From contig NZ_AP018222.1 of assembly GCF_002368035.1 (NCBI RefSeq), forward strand, positions 4,909,508 to 4,973,507: a stretch of DNA of 64,000 nt. The letters are read 5' to 3'. The stretch is from Nostoc linckia NIES-25 (GTDB lineage: Bacteria; Cyanobacteriota; Cyanobacteriia; Cyanobacteriales; Nostocaceae). The translations under genes and the position numbers were made by a program. Below, in pieces: positions 1 through 8,985 of the stretch (position 1 is its first letter; each line of letters opens with the position of its first letter). The notes beneath the pieces were generated by a model. That model searched no databases. It was not told the origin of the DNA and saw only the letters and a list, made by a program, of their open reading frames with translations.

Positions 1-89
1 GCCCCCTGCTCCCCTACCCCCTGCCTCTCGCTATAAATTGCTAAATTAAATTAGAGCAATCTACCTATTCAGCCTACTGCGGCAACTTT

Positions 90-2297
90 GTGATTAGTGG
101 ACTTTTAGAAAAACTCCGTGTCGCGTTTGTTAAAGATCGAAATTCCGGTAAAACTTCCTTGGGCAATAGCTGGCTGCAAGTTATTTTCGTTAGCAGTGTA
201 GCAGTCACGGCTTCGATTTGGGGAGTTCGCGAACTCAAATGGTTGCAGCCTTGGGAGTTGAGGGTTTATGACCAAATGTTGCGATCGCGTCCTACGGAAG
301 CACCCGATGGACGGATTTTGCTGGTAACAATCACTGATGCAGATCTCCAACAAGAAAAATGGAATCTGTCAGATACTAAAATTAATCGACTGTTACAAAA
401 AATCAATTCTTATCAACCGCGTATTGTTGGTTTATATCTTTTTCGGCCGCAAGATAAAAATTTCACAGAAAACAAACAAAATCAAGAAAATATTATTAGT
501 ACTTGCTTGTTTAGCAGCGTCGGTAGATCTGAAATTCCACCCCCTCCAAATTTTCCCATTGATAATGTCGGGTTTAGCGATGTAGTTCCCGATAATGAAA
601 ACGACCAAATCCTTCGTCGCAGCCTATTATTTGCTCGTTCTACCGACGAAAAATGTACAACACCATTTGCATTTGGGGCGCTAATTGCCATTAAGTATTT
701 GGAAAAACAAGGGGTCGAATACGAATTCACAGACGCAGGAGATTTTCTGTTAGGTAAAACTATCTTTGAGCGTCTAAAACCTAATTCTGGTAGTTATCAA
801 CATTTAGATGCCAATGGTTATCAAATACTATTAAATTATCGTCACCCCAATTACCTCGCCCATCAAGTGACGTTGACAGAAGTTCTTAGCGATCGCGTTA
901 ATCCCAGTTTATTTAAAGACCGTCTGGTAATTATTGGCACTACCTCAGCTAACTTGGTTCCAGGTAGCTTTTATACACCTTACAGCAGTTTACCAGATCA
1001 ACCAGCGAGAATGCCTGCTCTATTTATTCACGCACAAATAGCCAGTCAACTGATTAGTACAGTATTAGATCGGCGGGCTTTAATTTGGTATTGGCCTGAC
1101 TGGGTAGAATTAATTTGGGTGTGGGGCTGGGCAATTTTAGGTAGTATTTTAGCATGGTGGTGGCGACATCCGTTAGTTTTGTTGACGCTAGGAGGGGTAA
1201 CCCTAGTTATATTGGTGGGAATCTGCATTATTTTGTTTCTTCAAGCCGGATGGATACCGTTAATTCCTTCTGCTTTGGCTTTAACGTTTAGTATTATCGG
1301 CGTTATGGCTTATACTAATTATCAAAATCAGCGCCAGAGTCAGATAATTATTCTGCAAGTTGAAAAACAACAAGAAGCGATCGCCCAATTAAATCTACTC
1401 TTAGAAGATAAAACAGCAATTCCAGATTCGCAACTTGATTTTCCTGACGCCATCGATTCACCACCAACCAAATCTGGGGATTTGCTCTTGGGTGGACGCT
1501 ATCAAATTTCAAAAGTCTTGGGTGCAGGTGGATTTGGTCGCACTTATTTAGCACAAGATACTCAAAGACCAGGTAATCCGACTTGTGTTGTGAAAAAATT
1601 AATGCCAGCCCGCCAAGATAGCAGATTTTTGCAAGTTGCTCGCAGATTATTTAATAGTGAAGCGGAAATTTTAGAAACTTTAGGCAAACATGCTCAGATA
1701 CCCGAATTACTTGCGTATTTTGAAGATAATCAAGAGTTTTATTTAATTCAAGAATATATTGAAGGACATACTTTAAGTGAAGAATTGCCACCTGTGCAAA
1801 ACTTACAAAACGAATTATTTGTGATTGCGATGTTCAAAGAAATTTTAGAGATTTTGGGATTTGTTCATCAACATCGAGTGATTCATCGCGATATTAAACC
1901 AACTAATATTATTAGACGAGCTAAAGATAATCAATTAGTATTGATTGACTTTGGTGCTGTGAAATTAATGCAGCCGCCAAGTAGCGAACAAACAGAATTA
2001 GCAACAGTAGCCATCGGAACGCGGGGTTATGCGCCTCCAGAGCAATTTGCCGGTCATCCCCGCTTGTGCAGCGATATTTACGCTTTAGGAATGATTGGCA
2101 TTCAAGCCATAACTGGGATACCACCACAAGAACTCCATCCAAACCCAGAAACCGGTAATGTGATGTGGCGAGAAACAGCGCAAGTCAGCGAAGAATTAGC
2201 AGTGATTTTAGATAAAATGGTTTGCTATCATTTTAGCGATCGCTATCAATCAGCCGCCGCAGTTTTACAAGATTTAAAACGTATTTCAGTTACTTGA
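90..2297 (+). CDS. CHASE2-domain transmembrane Ser/Thr protein kinase
   Basis: Predicted receptor-type Ser/Thr kinase of 735 residues with a GTG start. One hydrophobic segment lies near residues 28-46. An extracytoplasmic CHASE2-type sensor region follows to about residue 335, then a hydrophobic cluster of about three spans (roughly 340-420), a short coiled linker, and a Hanks-type kinase domain from about residue 469 to the end. Seen in the kinase: the glycine loop GAGGFG, VKK as the ATP-binding lysine region, HRDIKPTN as the catalytic loop, DFG, and GTRGYAPPEQ as the activation/P+1 segment. CHASE2 plus kinase is a common cyanobacterial design in which an unknown external ligand controls phosphorylation of cytoplasmic targets. 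Substrate and ligand cannot be read from sequence. It stands 19 bp before a methyltransferase gene on the same strand. Confidence 0.9.
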   Translation: MISGLLEKLRVAFVKDRNSGKTSLGNSWLQVIFVSSVAVTASIWGVRELKWLQPWELRVYDQMLRSRPTEAPDGRILLVTITDADLQQEKWNLSDTKINRLLQKINSYQPRIVGLYLFRPQDKNFTENKQNQENIISTCLFSSVGRSEIPPPPNFPIDNVGFSDVVPDNENDQILRRSLLFARSTDEKCTTPFAFGALIAIKYLEKQGVEYEFTDAGDFLLGKTIFERLKPNSGSYQHLDANGYQILLNYRHPNYLAHQVTLTEVLSDRVNPSLFKDRLVIIGTTSANLVPGSFYTPYSSLPDQPARMPALFIHAQIASQLISTVLDRRALIWYWPDWVELIWVWGWAILGSILAWWWRHPLVLLTLGGVTLVILVGICIILFLQAGWIPLIPSALALTFSIIGVMAYTNYQNQRQSQIIILQVEKQQEAIAQLNLLLEDKTAIPDSQLDFPDAIDSPPTKSGDLLLGGRYQISKVLGAGGFGRTYLAQDTQRPGNPTCVVKKLMPARQDSRFLQVARRLFNSEAEILETLGKHAQIPELLAYFEDNQEFYLIQEYIEGHTLSEELPPVQNLQNELFVIAMFKEILEILGFVHQHRVIHRDIKPTNIIRRAKDNQLVLIDFGAVKLMQPPSSEQTELATVAIGTRGYAPPEQFAGHPRLCSDIYALGMIGIQAITGIPPQELHPNPETGNVMWRETAQVSEELAVILDKMVCYHFSDRYQSAAAVLQDLKRISVT

Positions 2298-2316
2298 GTT
2301 AGGTATTAGTATCGTT

Positions 2317-2919
2317 ATGAATCCGAATAATACAGCCGCCCGATACGATAAAATTGCTCAATGGTGGCAGATTAAGCATCAAGATTCGCTATACGGAATC
2401 GGGCAATTGGAACGGGCTATTAAATTTACTTCTAAGCGGCACTCAGCTATTGACATAGGCTGTGGAAGTAGTGGACGTTTTATTAACATCTTATCCAAGC
2501 ATGGATTTCAGGCTGAAGGACTTGATATTTCCACAGAAATGATAAATTTAGCTAAATACCTACATCCAGAAATCATATTTTACACCGAAGACATCTGCTG
2601 TTGGATTCCTCCAAAACTTTACAGCTTAATTTCTGCTTGGGACAGCACTTTTCATTTACCGCTCGATATGCAAGAGCCTGTTATGAAAAAGCTATGCGAT
2701 GCTCTTGAAGCCGATGGAGTACTTCTGTTCACCTGTGGCGGCGGACATACAAACCGCGAGATTTCAGGCTCATTTCAAGGTTTAAACTTTGACTACAGCA
2801 CTTTGGGAGTAGATGCTTTCCTACAAATTTTGACTGAGCATCGCTGCACCTGTCGCCATCTGGAATATGACCAATATCCTGAAAATCATGTCTATATAAT
2901 TGCTCAAAAAATTAACTAA
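2317..2919 (+). CDS. Class I SAM-dependent methyltransferase
   Basis: A 200-residue Rossmann-fold methyltransferase. Motif I is seen as AIDIGCGSSGRF (about residues 45-56), followed by the acidic end of strand 2 (GLDIS). The rest matches the small class I methyltransferase core with no extra domain. The substrate is unknown. The gene starts 19 bp after the CHASE2 kinase and may be co-transcribed with it. A perfect 31-nt palindrome lies 20 bp after the stop. Identity as a SAM methyltransferase is well supported; the pathway is not. Confidence 0.85.
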   Translation: MNPNNTAARYDKIAQWWQIKHQDSLYGIGQLERAIKFTSKRHSAIDIGCGSSGRFINILSKHGFQAEGLDISTEMINLAKYLHPEIIFYTEDICCWIPPKLYSLISAWDSTFHLPLDMQEPVMKKLCDALEADGVLLFTCGGGHTNREISGSFQGLNFDYSTLGVDAFLQILTEHRCTCRHLEYDQYPENHVYIIAQKIN

Positions 2920-2939
2920 TAGGCATCTCCGAAAATAAA

Positions 2940-2970
2940 TGTAGAGACGTAGCAGTGCTACGTCTCTACA
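2940..2970. repeat. Perfect 31-nt palindrome
   Basis: Two 15-nt arms around a single central G, with outer sequence TGTAGAGACG. It belongs to a family of short GAGACG-type palindromes that recurs at 40718-40740 and, less perfectly, at 47002-47029 and 21085-21104. It could fold as a strong hairpin at the 3' end of the methyltransferase transcript. It lacks a T-tract, so a repeat is more likely than a dedicated terminator. Confidence 0.8.
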
Positions 2971-3058
2971 AGGTTCTGGTTAACTTCGACTATACCCGGA
3001 GTAGAAACACGCCACATTCATTGTTAATCTACTTTTAGGGTATTGAGGAAACGAAGCG

Positions 3059-5149
3059 ATGCTAAAAGTTTTTGCAGACAGAGGCGGTACATTCACAGAT
3101 ATTGTTGCTGTTACTAATAACCAAACAATTATAGATGGGCTTTCAAAACATCCCGAACGTTTTTTAATTGTTCCTCTGCCTAATCAGCAATGGATTATAG
3201 TTTATAAATTACTTTCAGAAAATCCCGAACAATATCAAGATGCAGCTATTCAAGGTATTGGGGATATTATGAGTCTTTCAAGTGAGGAACCTATTGCTAG
3301 TGCAGCAATAGAAGTAATAAAAATGGGGACAACTGTAGCGACAAATGCACTGTTAGAAAGAAAAGGCGATAGGGTTGTACTTGTGACTACCAAAGGGTTT
3401 AAAGATGCGCTGCGAATTGGCTACCAAAATCGTCCCAACATTTTTGCCCGCCATATTGTTTTACCAACAATGCTTTACGAACAGGTAATAGAAGTAGATG
3501 AACGCTATGATGCTAAAGGTAATGAATTAATTGCTGTAAATATCGAACAAGTTAAAAGTGATTTAGAAACAGTTTATCATACAGGAATTCGTAGTTGTGC
3601 TATTGTTTTTATGCACAGTGATCGCTATCCCGAACACGAACGACAAGTAGCCACAATTGCCCAAGAAATCGGCTTTACTCAAATATCTGTATCTCATCAA
3701 GTTAGTCCCTTAATGAAATTAGTCAGCCGGGGAGATACAACAGTAGTCGATGCTTATTTAACTCCGATTTTACGTCGTTATGTCAACCAAATAGCGAGTC
3801 AGTTACCGCAAGTAAAATTAATGTTCATGAAATCTGACGGCGGTTTAGTTGCAGCCGAACAATTTCAAGGAAAAGATAGTATTTTAAGCGGGCCAGCCGG
3901 GGGTATTGTTGGCGCAGTTCAAACTAGCAAAAGGGCAGGTTTTGATTTAGTAATTACCTTTGATATGGGGGGAACAAGTACAGATGTTGCCCATTTTAAA
4001 GGAGAGTACGAACGACAATTAGAATCAGAAATTGCTGGCGCACGGATGCGAGTTCCGGTATTAGCAATTAATACTATTGCGGCTGGTGGCGGTTCAATTT
4101 TATTTTTTGATGGTTCAAGTTATCGTGTCGGGCCGGAATCTGCTGGTTCAATTCCGGGGCCTGCTTGTTATCGTCGTGGCGGGCCATTAACGGTTACCGA
4201 TGCCAATGTAATGTTAGGTAAAATTCACCCGCAATATTTTCCTTCAGTCTTTGGGATTGATGGCAATTTACCTTTAGATAAAGATGTTGTGATTCAGAAA
4301 TTTACACAATTAACCCAAGAGATTGCAACTGCTACAAAAAATCATTGTACACCAGAACAAGTAGCGGCTGGATTTATGGCGATCGCAGTTGAAAATATGG
4401 CGAATGCAATTAAAAAAATCAGCCTCCAACGCGGTTATGATGTCACTCAATATGTATTGTGTTGTTTTGGCGGTGCTGGCGGGCAAGTTGCTTGTTTAAT
4501 TGCCGATACTTTGGGGATGAAAAAAATATTTCTACATCCTTATGCTGGAGTTCTCTCTGCTTATGGAATGGGATTAGCTGATGTGCGGGCGATTAGAGAA
4601 GGAGGAGTCGAACAACCTTTAACTCAAGCTTTAATTCCTCAATTACATAACTTAATGGAGTGTTTAGAAACTCAAGCTAAAAATGAAATAAATGAAGTAC
4701 ATAGTCAAGTAGAGGTAGTCCGAAAAGCTAACTTAAAATATGAAGGCACTAATTCTATATTGACAGTCAATTTTGCCGATGAAGTGGCAGTGATGCGACA
4801 AGAATTTGAAACTGAGCATAAATCTCGCTATGGTTTCATGCAATCAGAAAAAACCTTAATCGTCGAATCTGTCTCAGTGGAAGTAATTCAGAAGATGGAT
4901 ACACCAGAAGAACCCTTAATTACTCGTACACGTTCCATAAATCAAGCCCCCAAACCGGTTGAAACAGTCAGAATGTTTACTGCTGAAAAATGGCATGACA
5001 CGCCTGTTTATCGGCGCGAATATTTACAACCAGAAGATAGGATTACTGGAACTGCAATTATTGTCGAAAAAATTAGCACGATTGTAGTTGAACCTAATTG
5101 GGAAGCAGTATTAACTGAACGCAATCATTTAATTTTATCTAGAAGGTAA
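3059..5149 (+). CDS. hyuA: Hydantoinase A / 5-oxoprolinase N-terminal-type subunit
   Basis: ATP-dependent amidohydrolase subunit of the HyuA family, 696 residues, normal for the family. Seen: the phosphate-binding motif RGGTFTD at the N-terminus, MGTTVATNALLERKG (about residues 90-104), SDGG and SGPAGG in the middle, and the second nucleotide motif DMGGTSTDVA (about residue 302). These are the ASKHA-fold hallmarks of Hydant_A_N and Hydantoinase_A. With HyuB it hydrolyses 5-oxoproline or a related cyclic imide using ATP; the exact substrate is not given by sequence. GAGGAAA lies 9 bp before the ATG. Its usual partner hyuB is downstream at 7297, separated by two unrelated genes. Family sure; substrate uncertain. 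Confidence 0.88.
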   Translation: MLKVFADRGGTFTDIVAVTNNQTIIDGLSKHPERFLIVPLPNQQWIIVYKLLSENPEQYQDAAIQGIGDIMSLSSEEPIASAAIEVIKMGTTVATNALLERKGDRVVLVTTKGFKDALRIGYQNRPNIFARHIVLPTMLYEQVIEVDERYDAKGNELIAVNIEQVKSDLETVYHTGIRSCAIVFMHSDRYPEHERQVATIAQEIGFTQISVSHQVSPLMKLVSRGDTTVVDAYLTPILRRYVNQIASQLPQVKLMFMKSDGGLVAAEQFQGKDSILSGPAGGIVGAVQTSKRAGFDLVITFDMGGTSTDVAHFKGEYERQLESEIAGARMRVPVLAINTIAAGGGSILFFDGSSYRVGPESAGSIPGPACYRRGGPLTVTDANVMLGKIHPQYFPSVFGIDGNLPLDKDVVIQKFTQLTQEIATATKNHCTPEQVAAGFMAIAVENMANAIKKISLQRGYDVTQYVLCCFGGAGGQVACLIADTLGMKKIFLHPYAGVLSAYGMGLADVRAIREGGVEQPLTQALIPQLHNLMECLETQAKNEINEVHSQVEVVRKANLKYEGTNSILTVNFADEVAVMRQEFETEHKSRYGFMQSEKTLIVESVSVEVIQKMDTPEEPLITRTRSINQAPKPVETVRMFTAEKWHDTPVYRREYLQPEDRITGTAIIVEKISTIVVEPNWEAVLTERNHLILSRR

Positions 5150-5275
5150 AGCATAAGGGCGGCAAGTAAATATTAAATAGGAATGATGCTATACTGCGAT
5201 AAATTAGCGTTTCAAAATTTTTGTACATATCATCATAGCAAAATTTAGTCAAATGTTGATATTGATCAATAGTAT

Positions 5276-6103
5276 ATGAATTATAAACCGTACATTCCCA
5301 TTCCTCCAGAACTAGAACCTTATCGGGACAGAATTGAAGCGACGATACGGCCTTTTATTGAAATCACAATTGAAAATAATGACCGGGTAGATTGGTGGCA
5401 AAGTAAATTTGGTGGTTTGCCTTATTTACCAAAAGGTTTTGATTATCCAAAAAGTTCCGAAGGCGACTATTTATTTTTTATTGCACAGATTAATTTTGCC
5501 GAAGTACCTCTATTGCAAGGTTTTCCAAATCAGGGTATTGTGCAGTTTTATATCAGTTATGAATTCCCGTATGGTTTGAACTATGACAATCAAACAGACC
5601 AATCTGGATTTAGAGTTTTATATTTTCCAGAACCAGACTTGAATGTAGAAAATATAATCATAAACTTTGATTTTTTGCCTAAAAGAGAAACAAATATTAT
5701 TGATGGTTGTTGTAGTTTAAATTTTACTCAAAAATATGCACCAATAAGTAACAGTGGCATCAATGAAATTGTTGGGGATGATTATTTTGACCTATTAGAT
5801 ACTAATGAAGAAATATTTGACGAGTATATAAAGCTATCATATTCTTGGCGTAGTAAGATAGGTGGTTATCCAGATTCTATTAGAACAGAATTAATTTATA
5901 CTGTTCATCTAGAAGAAAAAACGATAGAATTTCTTCGAGATGCAATTGAGCAAGACCCAGAAATTCTTTTATTTCAGATGGTTGGCGAATCTAATGATGT
6001 GTTAAGTATTAACTGGATAGACGGTGTATGTAATTTTCAAATTTTAAAAGACGACCTTAAAAAATTAGACTTTAGCAATATTATCTATGACTGGGAATGT
6101 TAA
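5276..6103 (+). CDS. YwqG-like (DUF1963) protein
   Basis: 275-residue soluble protein. The region WWQSKFGGLPYLPKGFDYP (about residues 39-57), followed by FFIAQINFAEVP and GIVQFYISYE, is the signature of the YwqG/DUF1963 family, which has no firm biochemical function. There is no signal peptide or membrane segment. The coding sequence is AT-rich and the protein is acidic. It sits between hyuA and hyuB without obvious metabolic relation to them, so it may be an insertion into an older hyuAB unit. Confidence 0.75.
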   Translation: MNYKPYIPIPPELEPYRDRIEATIRPFIEITIENNDRVDWWQSKFGGLPYLPKGFDYPKSSEGDYLFFIAQINFAEVPLLQGFPNQGIVQFYISYEFPYGLNYDNQTDQSGFRVLYFPEPDLNVENIIINFDFLPKRETNIIDGCCSLNFTQKYAPISNSGINEIVGDDYFDLLDTNEEIFDEYIKLSYSWRSKIGGYPDSIRTELIYTVHLEEKTIEFLRDAIEQDPEILLFQMVGESNDVLSINWIDGVCNFQILKDDLKKLDFSNIIYDWEC

Positions 6104-6227
6104 AAATATCAACAATACATGGTAATATAGATCGCAATGAAGTTGATGTCTGCGGTAAAGTTTCCGCAATATTTCATGGTAACTCAAGTTTTGTATGTAG
6201 AGAGCCAAGTAGCTCTGCTCAAGGAGG

Positions 6228-7043
6228 ATGGCTGGTGTTAATAGTTCCAGCCAAGAACGGTTAGACGTTGAGGCTACGCTAACCGAAATTAAAAGGCTCC
6301 AATTTGACCGCGCACATCGCGACGCCTCTGGATTGTTTTACATTGAGGGTGTGCGTAACTTTGTAAAAGTAATTGACAACGGTTTTGATATTTCGGCGAT
6401 CGCATTTAGTGAGAAACTGCTAACAGCACCTCTAGCAAGGAAGTTAGTTAGGCAATCTCGGCGTTCTGGTATTCCTTGCATCAGCCTTACACCCGAACAG
6501 TTTCGGCATGTTTCTCAGAGCGAACGCGCTTCTGGTGTTGGTGCAATAGTTCGTCAGCGTTGGTTCAAGCTACGCGATATCTCGCCGCAACCTGGTTTGT
6601 GCTGGGTGGTTCTTGAAACCGTTCGTTCGCCAGGAAACCTCGGAACCTTGATTCGCACATCAGAAGCAGTTGGCGGTGCTGGGTTTATCTTCATCAAAAA
6701 TAGTGTAGATCCCTTTACTCCCGATGTTGTTCGCGCATCTATGGGTTCGCTCTTTAACCAGAAGTTTGTACGAACAAGCTACTCTGCACTCCGCCATTGG
6801 GTAAGCAACCATCGCTGTCCTGTTATTGGTGCTTCACCAGATGGGATGGCTGAATTTCATCAGTTTAATTACCCGAATTCTACTCTTCTTTTCCTGGGTG
6901 AAGAGCGCCAAGGTCTAACCCCAGAACAGCGAGACTTATGCCAACATCTTGTTAGGATTCCGATGGTAGGCGCAGTTGACTCCCTCAATCTTGCTGTAGC
7001 AGGTAGCCTTTTAATGTATGAGGTTTATAGGTCAAGAACATGA
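6228..7043 (+). CDS. TrmH/SpoU-family RNA 2'-O-methyltransferase
   Basis: 271-residue SPOUT enzyme expected to methylate a ribose 2'-OH of rRNA or tRNA using SAM. An N-terminal substrate-binding domain (residues about 15-105, with FYIEGVRNFVKV) is followed by the knotted catalytic domain. Seen: motif 1 ETVRSPGNLGTLIRTSEAVG, motif 2 LLFLGEERQGL and motif 3 RIPMVGAVDSLNLAVAGSLLMYE, with the knot-binding glycines and SLN conserved. The ATG directly abuts a perfect AAGGAGG (6221-6227) with no spacer, which is unusual. No other in-frame ATG or GTG occurs close by, so either initiation is inefficient or a less canonical start is used. RNA target unknown. Confidence 0.88.
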   Translation: MAGVNSSSQERLDVEATLTEIKRLQFDRAHRDASGLFYIEGVRNFVKVIDNGFDISAIAFSEKLLTAPLARKLVRQSRRSGIPCISLTPEQFRHVSQSERASGVGAIVRQRWFKLRDISPQPGLCWVVLETVRSPGNLGTLIRTSEAVGGAGFIFIKNSVDPFTPDVVRASMGSLFNQKFVRTSYSALRHWVSNHRCPVIGASPDGMAEFHQFNYPNSTLLFLGEERQGLTPEQRDLCQHLVRIPMVGAVDSLNLAVAGSLLMYEVYRSRT

Positions 7044-7179
7044 TGTGTGGAGTGACACCCAACATTAATCAATTTTTTTGTTGGGTTGCACTTTTCTTAA
7101 CGCAACTTACATCAGCAAATGTTAAGTAAGATCGAGTTCGCTTAATTACTTGTAAATTCTGAAACACCCCACCCGCCTT

Positions 7180-7212
7180 ACGGCACCCTCCCCTTAGCAA
7201 GGGGAGGGTTGG
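7180..7212. repeat. G/C-rich inverted repeat
   Basis: A hairpin formed by ACCCTCCCCTT and AAGGGGAGGGT around a short loop, followed by more G-runs. Such CCCTCCCCTT/AAGGGGAGGG inverted repeats are dispersed in Nostocales genomes. It lies between the RNA methyltransferase and hyuB and could act as a terminator-like hairpin, although no T-tract follows. Confidence 0.6.
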
Positions 7213-7296
7213 GGAGGGGTAACGCGAGGACTGCAATCATAACTAATCATCCTAACTTGATATAATTCATTGAATTTAAACAAACAGGAATCAAAT

Positions 7297-8880
7297 ATGT
7301 ACACAACAACGCAACCCGACCCCGTTCGCTTAGAAATCTTCAAAAACCTCTATCAATTTATTGCCGAACAAATGGGAATTGTTCTACAAAATACGGCAAC
7401 ATCTGTAAATATCAAAGAAAGGCTAGATTTCTCCTGCGCTATCTTTGATTCTTCTGGATTATTAGTAGCAAATGCCCCCCATATTCCCGTACATTTAGGC
7501 TCAATGAGTGAAAGTGTCCGCAGTTTAATTAACGATAAAGGCGACACCATAAAACCAGGAAATGTCTATTTATCAAATAATCCATATAATGGCGGGACAC
7601 ATCTCCCTGACGTAACTGCAATTACCCCTGTTTTTTTGGAAAGTGGCGTAAATAATCCATGCCCCATGCCCAATGCCCAATGCCCAATGCCCATCTTTTT
7701 CGTTGCTTCTCGCGGACACCAAGCTGATATCGGCGGAATTACTCCCGGTTCTATGCCTCCCCACAGTACCACAGTAGAAGAAGAAGGAATTCTATTTGAT
7801 AATTTTCTCTTAGTTGAAGAAGGTAATTTTCGAGAAACCGCAGTCAGACATCACCTGGCAAATCATACTTATCCTGCTCGGAATCCAGACCAAAATCTAG
7901 CTGATTTCAAAGCCCAAATTGCCGCTAATGAAAGGGGAGTTCAAGAACTTCGGAAAATGGTTTCGCAATACGGACTTGATACTGTTCTAGCTTATATGAA
8001 ATTCGTGCAAGCTAATGCTGAGGAGGCAGTGAGAAGGGCGATCGCAGTTCTCAAGGATGGTTCATTTGTTTATAAAATGGACAATGGCGCACAAATTCAA
8101 GTAAAAGTAAGAATTCACCCAGAAAATCGCAGTGCTACCATTGATTTTACTGGAACTTCTTGGCAATTAAATAGTAATTTCAATGCTCCAAAAGCTGTAA
8201 CTCAAGCAGCAGTGTTATATGTCTTTCGGACTTTAGTTGATGATAATATTCCTCTTAATGCCGGGTGTCTTAATCCTTTAGAAATTATTATCCCGGCGGG
8301 CTGTATGCTAAATCCAACTTATCCGGCAGCAGTAGTAGCAGGTAATGTAGAAACTTCTCAAACTATTGTCGATGCTTTATATGGTGCCTTGGGCGTTATG
8401 GCTGCTTCTCAAGGAACGATGAATAATTTCACTTTTGGTAATGAAAGATATCAATATTATGAAACTATTTGCGGCGGTTCTGGGGCGGGGATTAATTTTG
8501 ATGGAACTGATGCTGTTCATTCCCACATGACTAACTCGCGTTTGACCGATCCAGAAGTTTTAGAAACGCGTTATCCTGTACTTTTAGAAAGTTTTAGTAT
8601 ACGCGATGATAGTGGTGGAAAAGGTAAATATTCTGGCGGTAATGGAGTTGTTCGTTACATCAGGTTTTTAGAACCGATGACGGCGAATATTTTGTCTGGA
8701 CATCGACAGGTTTCTCCCTTTGGATTAAATGGGGGGGAAGCTGGAAAAGTTGGGCGTAATTGGATACGGCGTGAAAATGGAAGTGAAGAAAGTTTAGATA
8801 GTACTGCAACGGTGGAGATGAATGTTGGCGATGTTTTTGCGATCGAAACTCCTGGGGGAGGGGGATTTGGTAAAGTGTAG
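7297..8880 (+). CDS. hyuB: Hydantoinase B / 5-oxoprolinase C-terminal-type subunit
   Basis: HyuB-family subunit that pairs with HyuA for ATP-driven opening of 5-oxoproline or hydantoin rings. Seen: the family opening with LYQFIAEQMG and LDFSCAIFD, HLGSM, the long conserved SNNPYNGGTHLPD stretch, SRGHQADIGG, NVETSQTIVDALYGAL, and the C-terminal GGGGFGKV. The ATG at 7297 is chosen over a TTG at 7270 because AGGAA precedes it at 6-bp spacing. About 527 residues, normal for the family. Odd feature: residues of about 122-133 are encoded by an in-frame heptamer repeat (7658-7694), so a Cys/Pro/Met-rich loop replaces what should be a short turn between strands. Confidence 0.88.
   Translation: MYTTTQPDPVRLEIFKNLYQFIAEQMGIVLQNTATSVNIKERLDFSCAIFDSSGLLVANAPHIPVHLGSMSESVRSLINDKGDTIKPGNVYLSNNPYNGGTHLPDVTAITPVFLESGVNNPCPMPNAQCPMPIFFVASRGHQADIGGITPGSMPPHSTTVEEEGILFDNFLLVEEGNFRETAVRHHLANHTYPARNPDQNLADFKAQIAANERGVQELRKMVSQYGLDTVLAYMKFVQANAEEAVRRAIAVLKDGSFVYKMDNGAQIQVKVRIHPENRSATIDFTGTSWQLNSNFNAPKAVTQAAVLYVFRTLVDDNIPLNAGCLNPLEIIIPAGCMLNPTYPAAVVAGNVETSQTIVDALYGALGVMAASQGTMNNFTFGNERYQYYETICGGSGAGINFDGTDAVHSHMTNSRLTDPEVLETRYPVLLESFSIRDDSGGKGKYSGGNGVVRYIRFLEPMTANILSGHRQVSPFGLNGGEAGKVGRNWIRRENGSEESLDSTATVEMNVGDVFAIETPGGGGFGKV
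7658..7694. repeat. CCCAATG-type heptanucleotide repeat inside hyuB
   Basis: About five units of the heptamer CCCAATG or CCCCATG in direct tandem. They keep the hyuB frame open and encode a loop of alternating Cys, Pro, Met and Asn. Short tandemly repeated repetitive sequences of this type are known in heterocystous cyanobacteria, normally between genes. Confidence 0.85.
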
Positions 8881-8985
8881 AACTTAGGAATTGACAATAA
8901 AGAGTAGCCTATGGATTTAAGCATTACAACTACTCGTGAGATTATCTAAAATAGATTTACGTATAACTAAAGTAAATTCAAGGCA

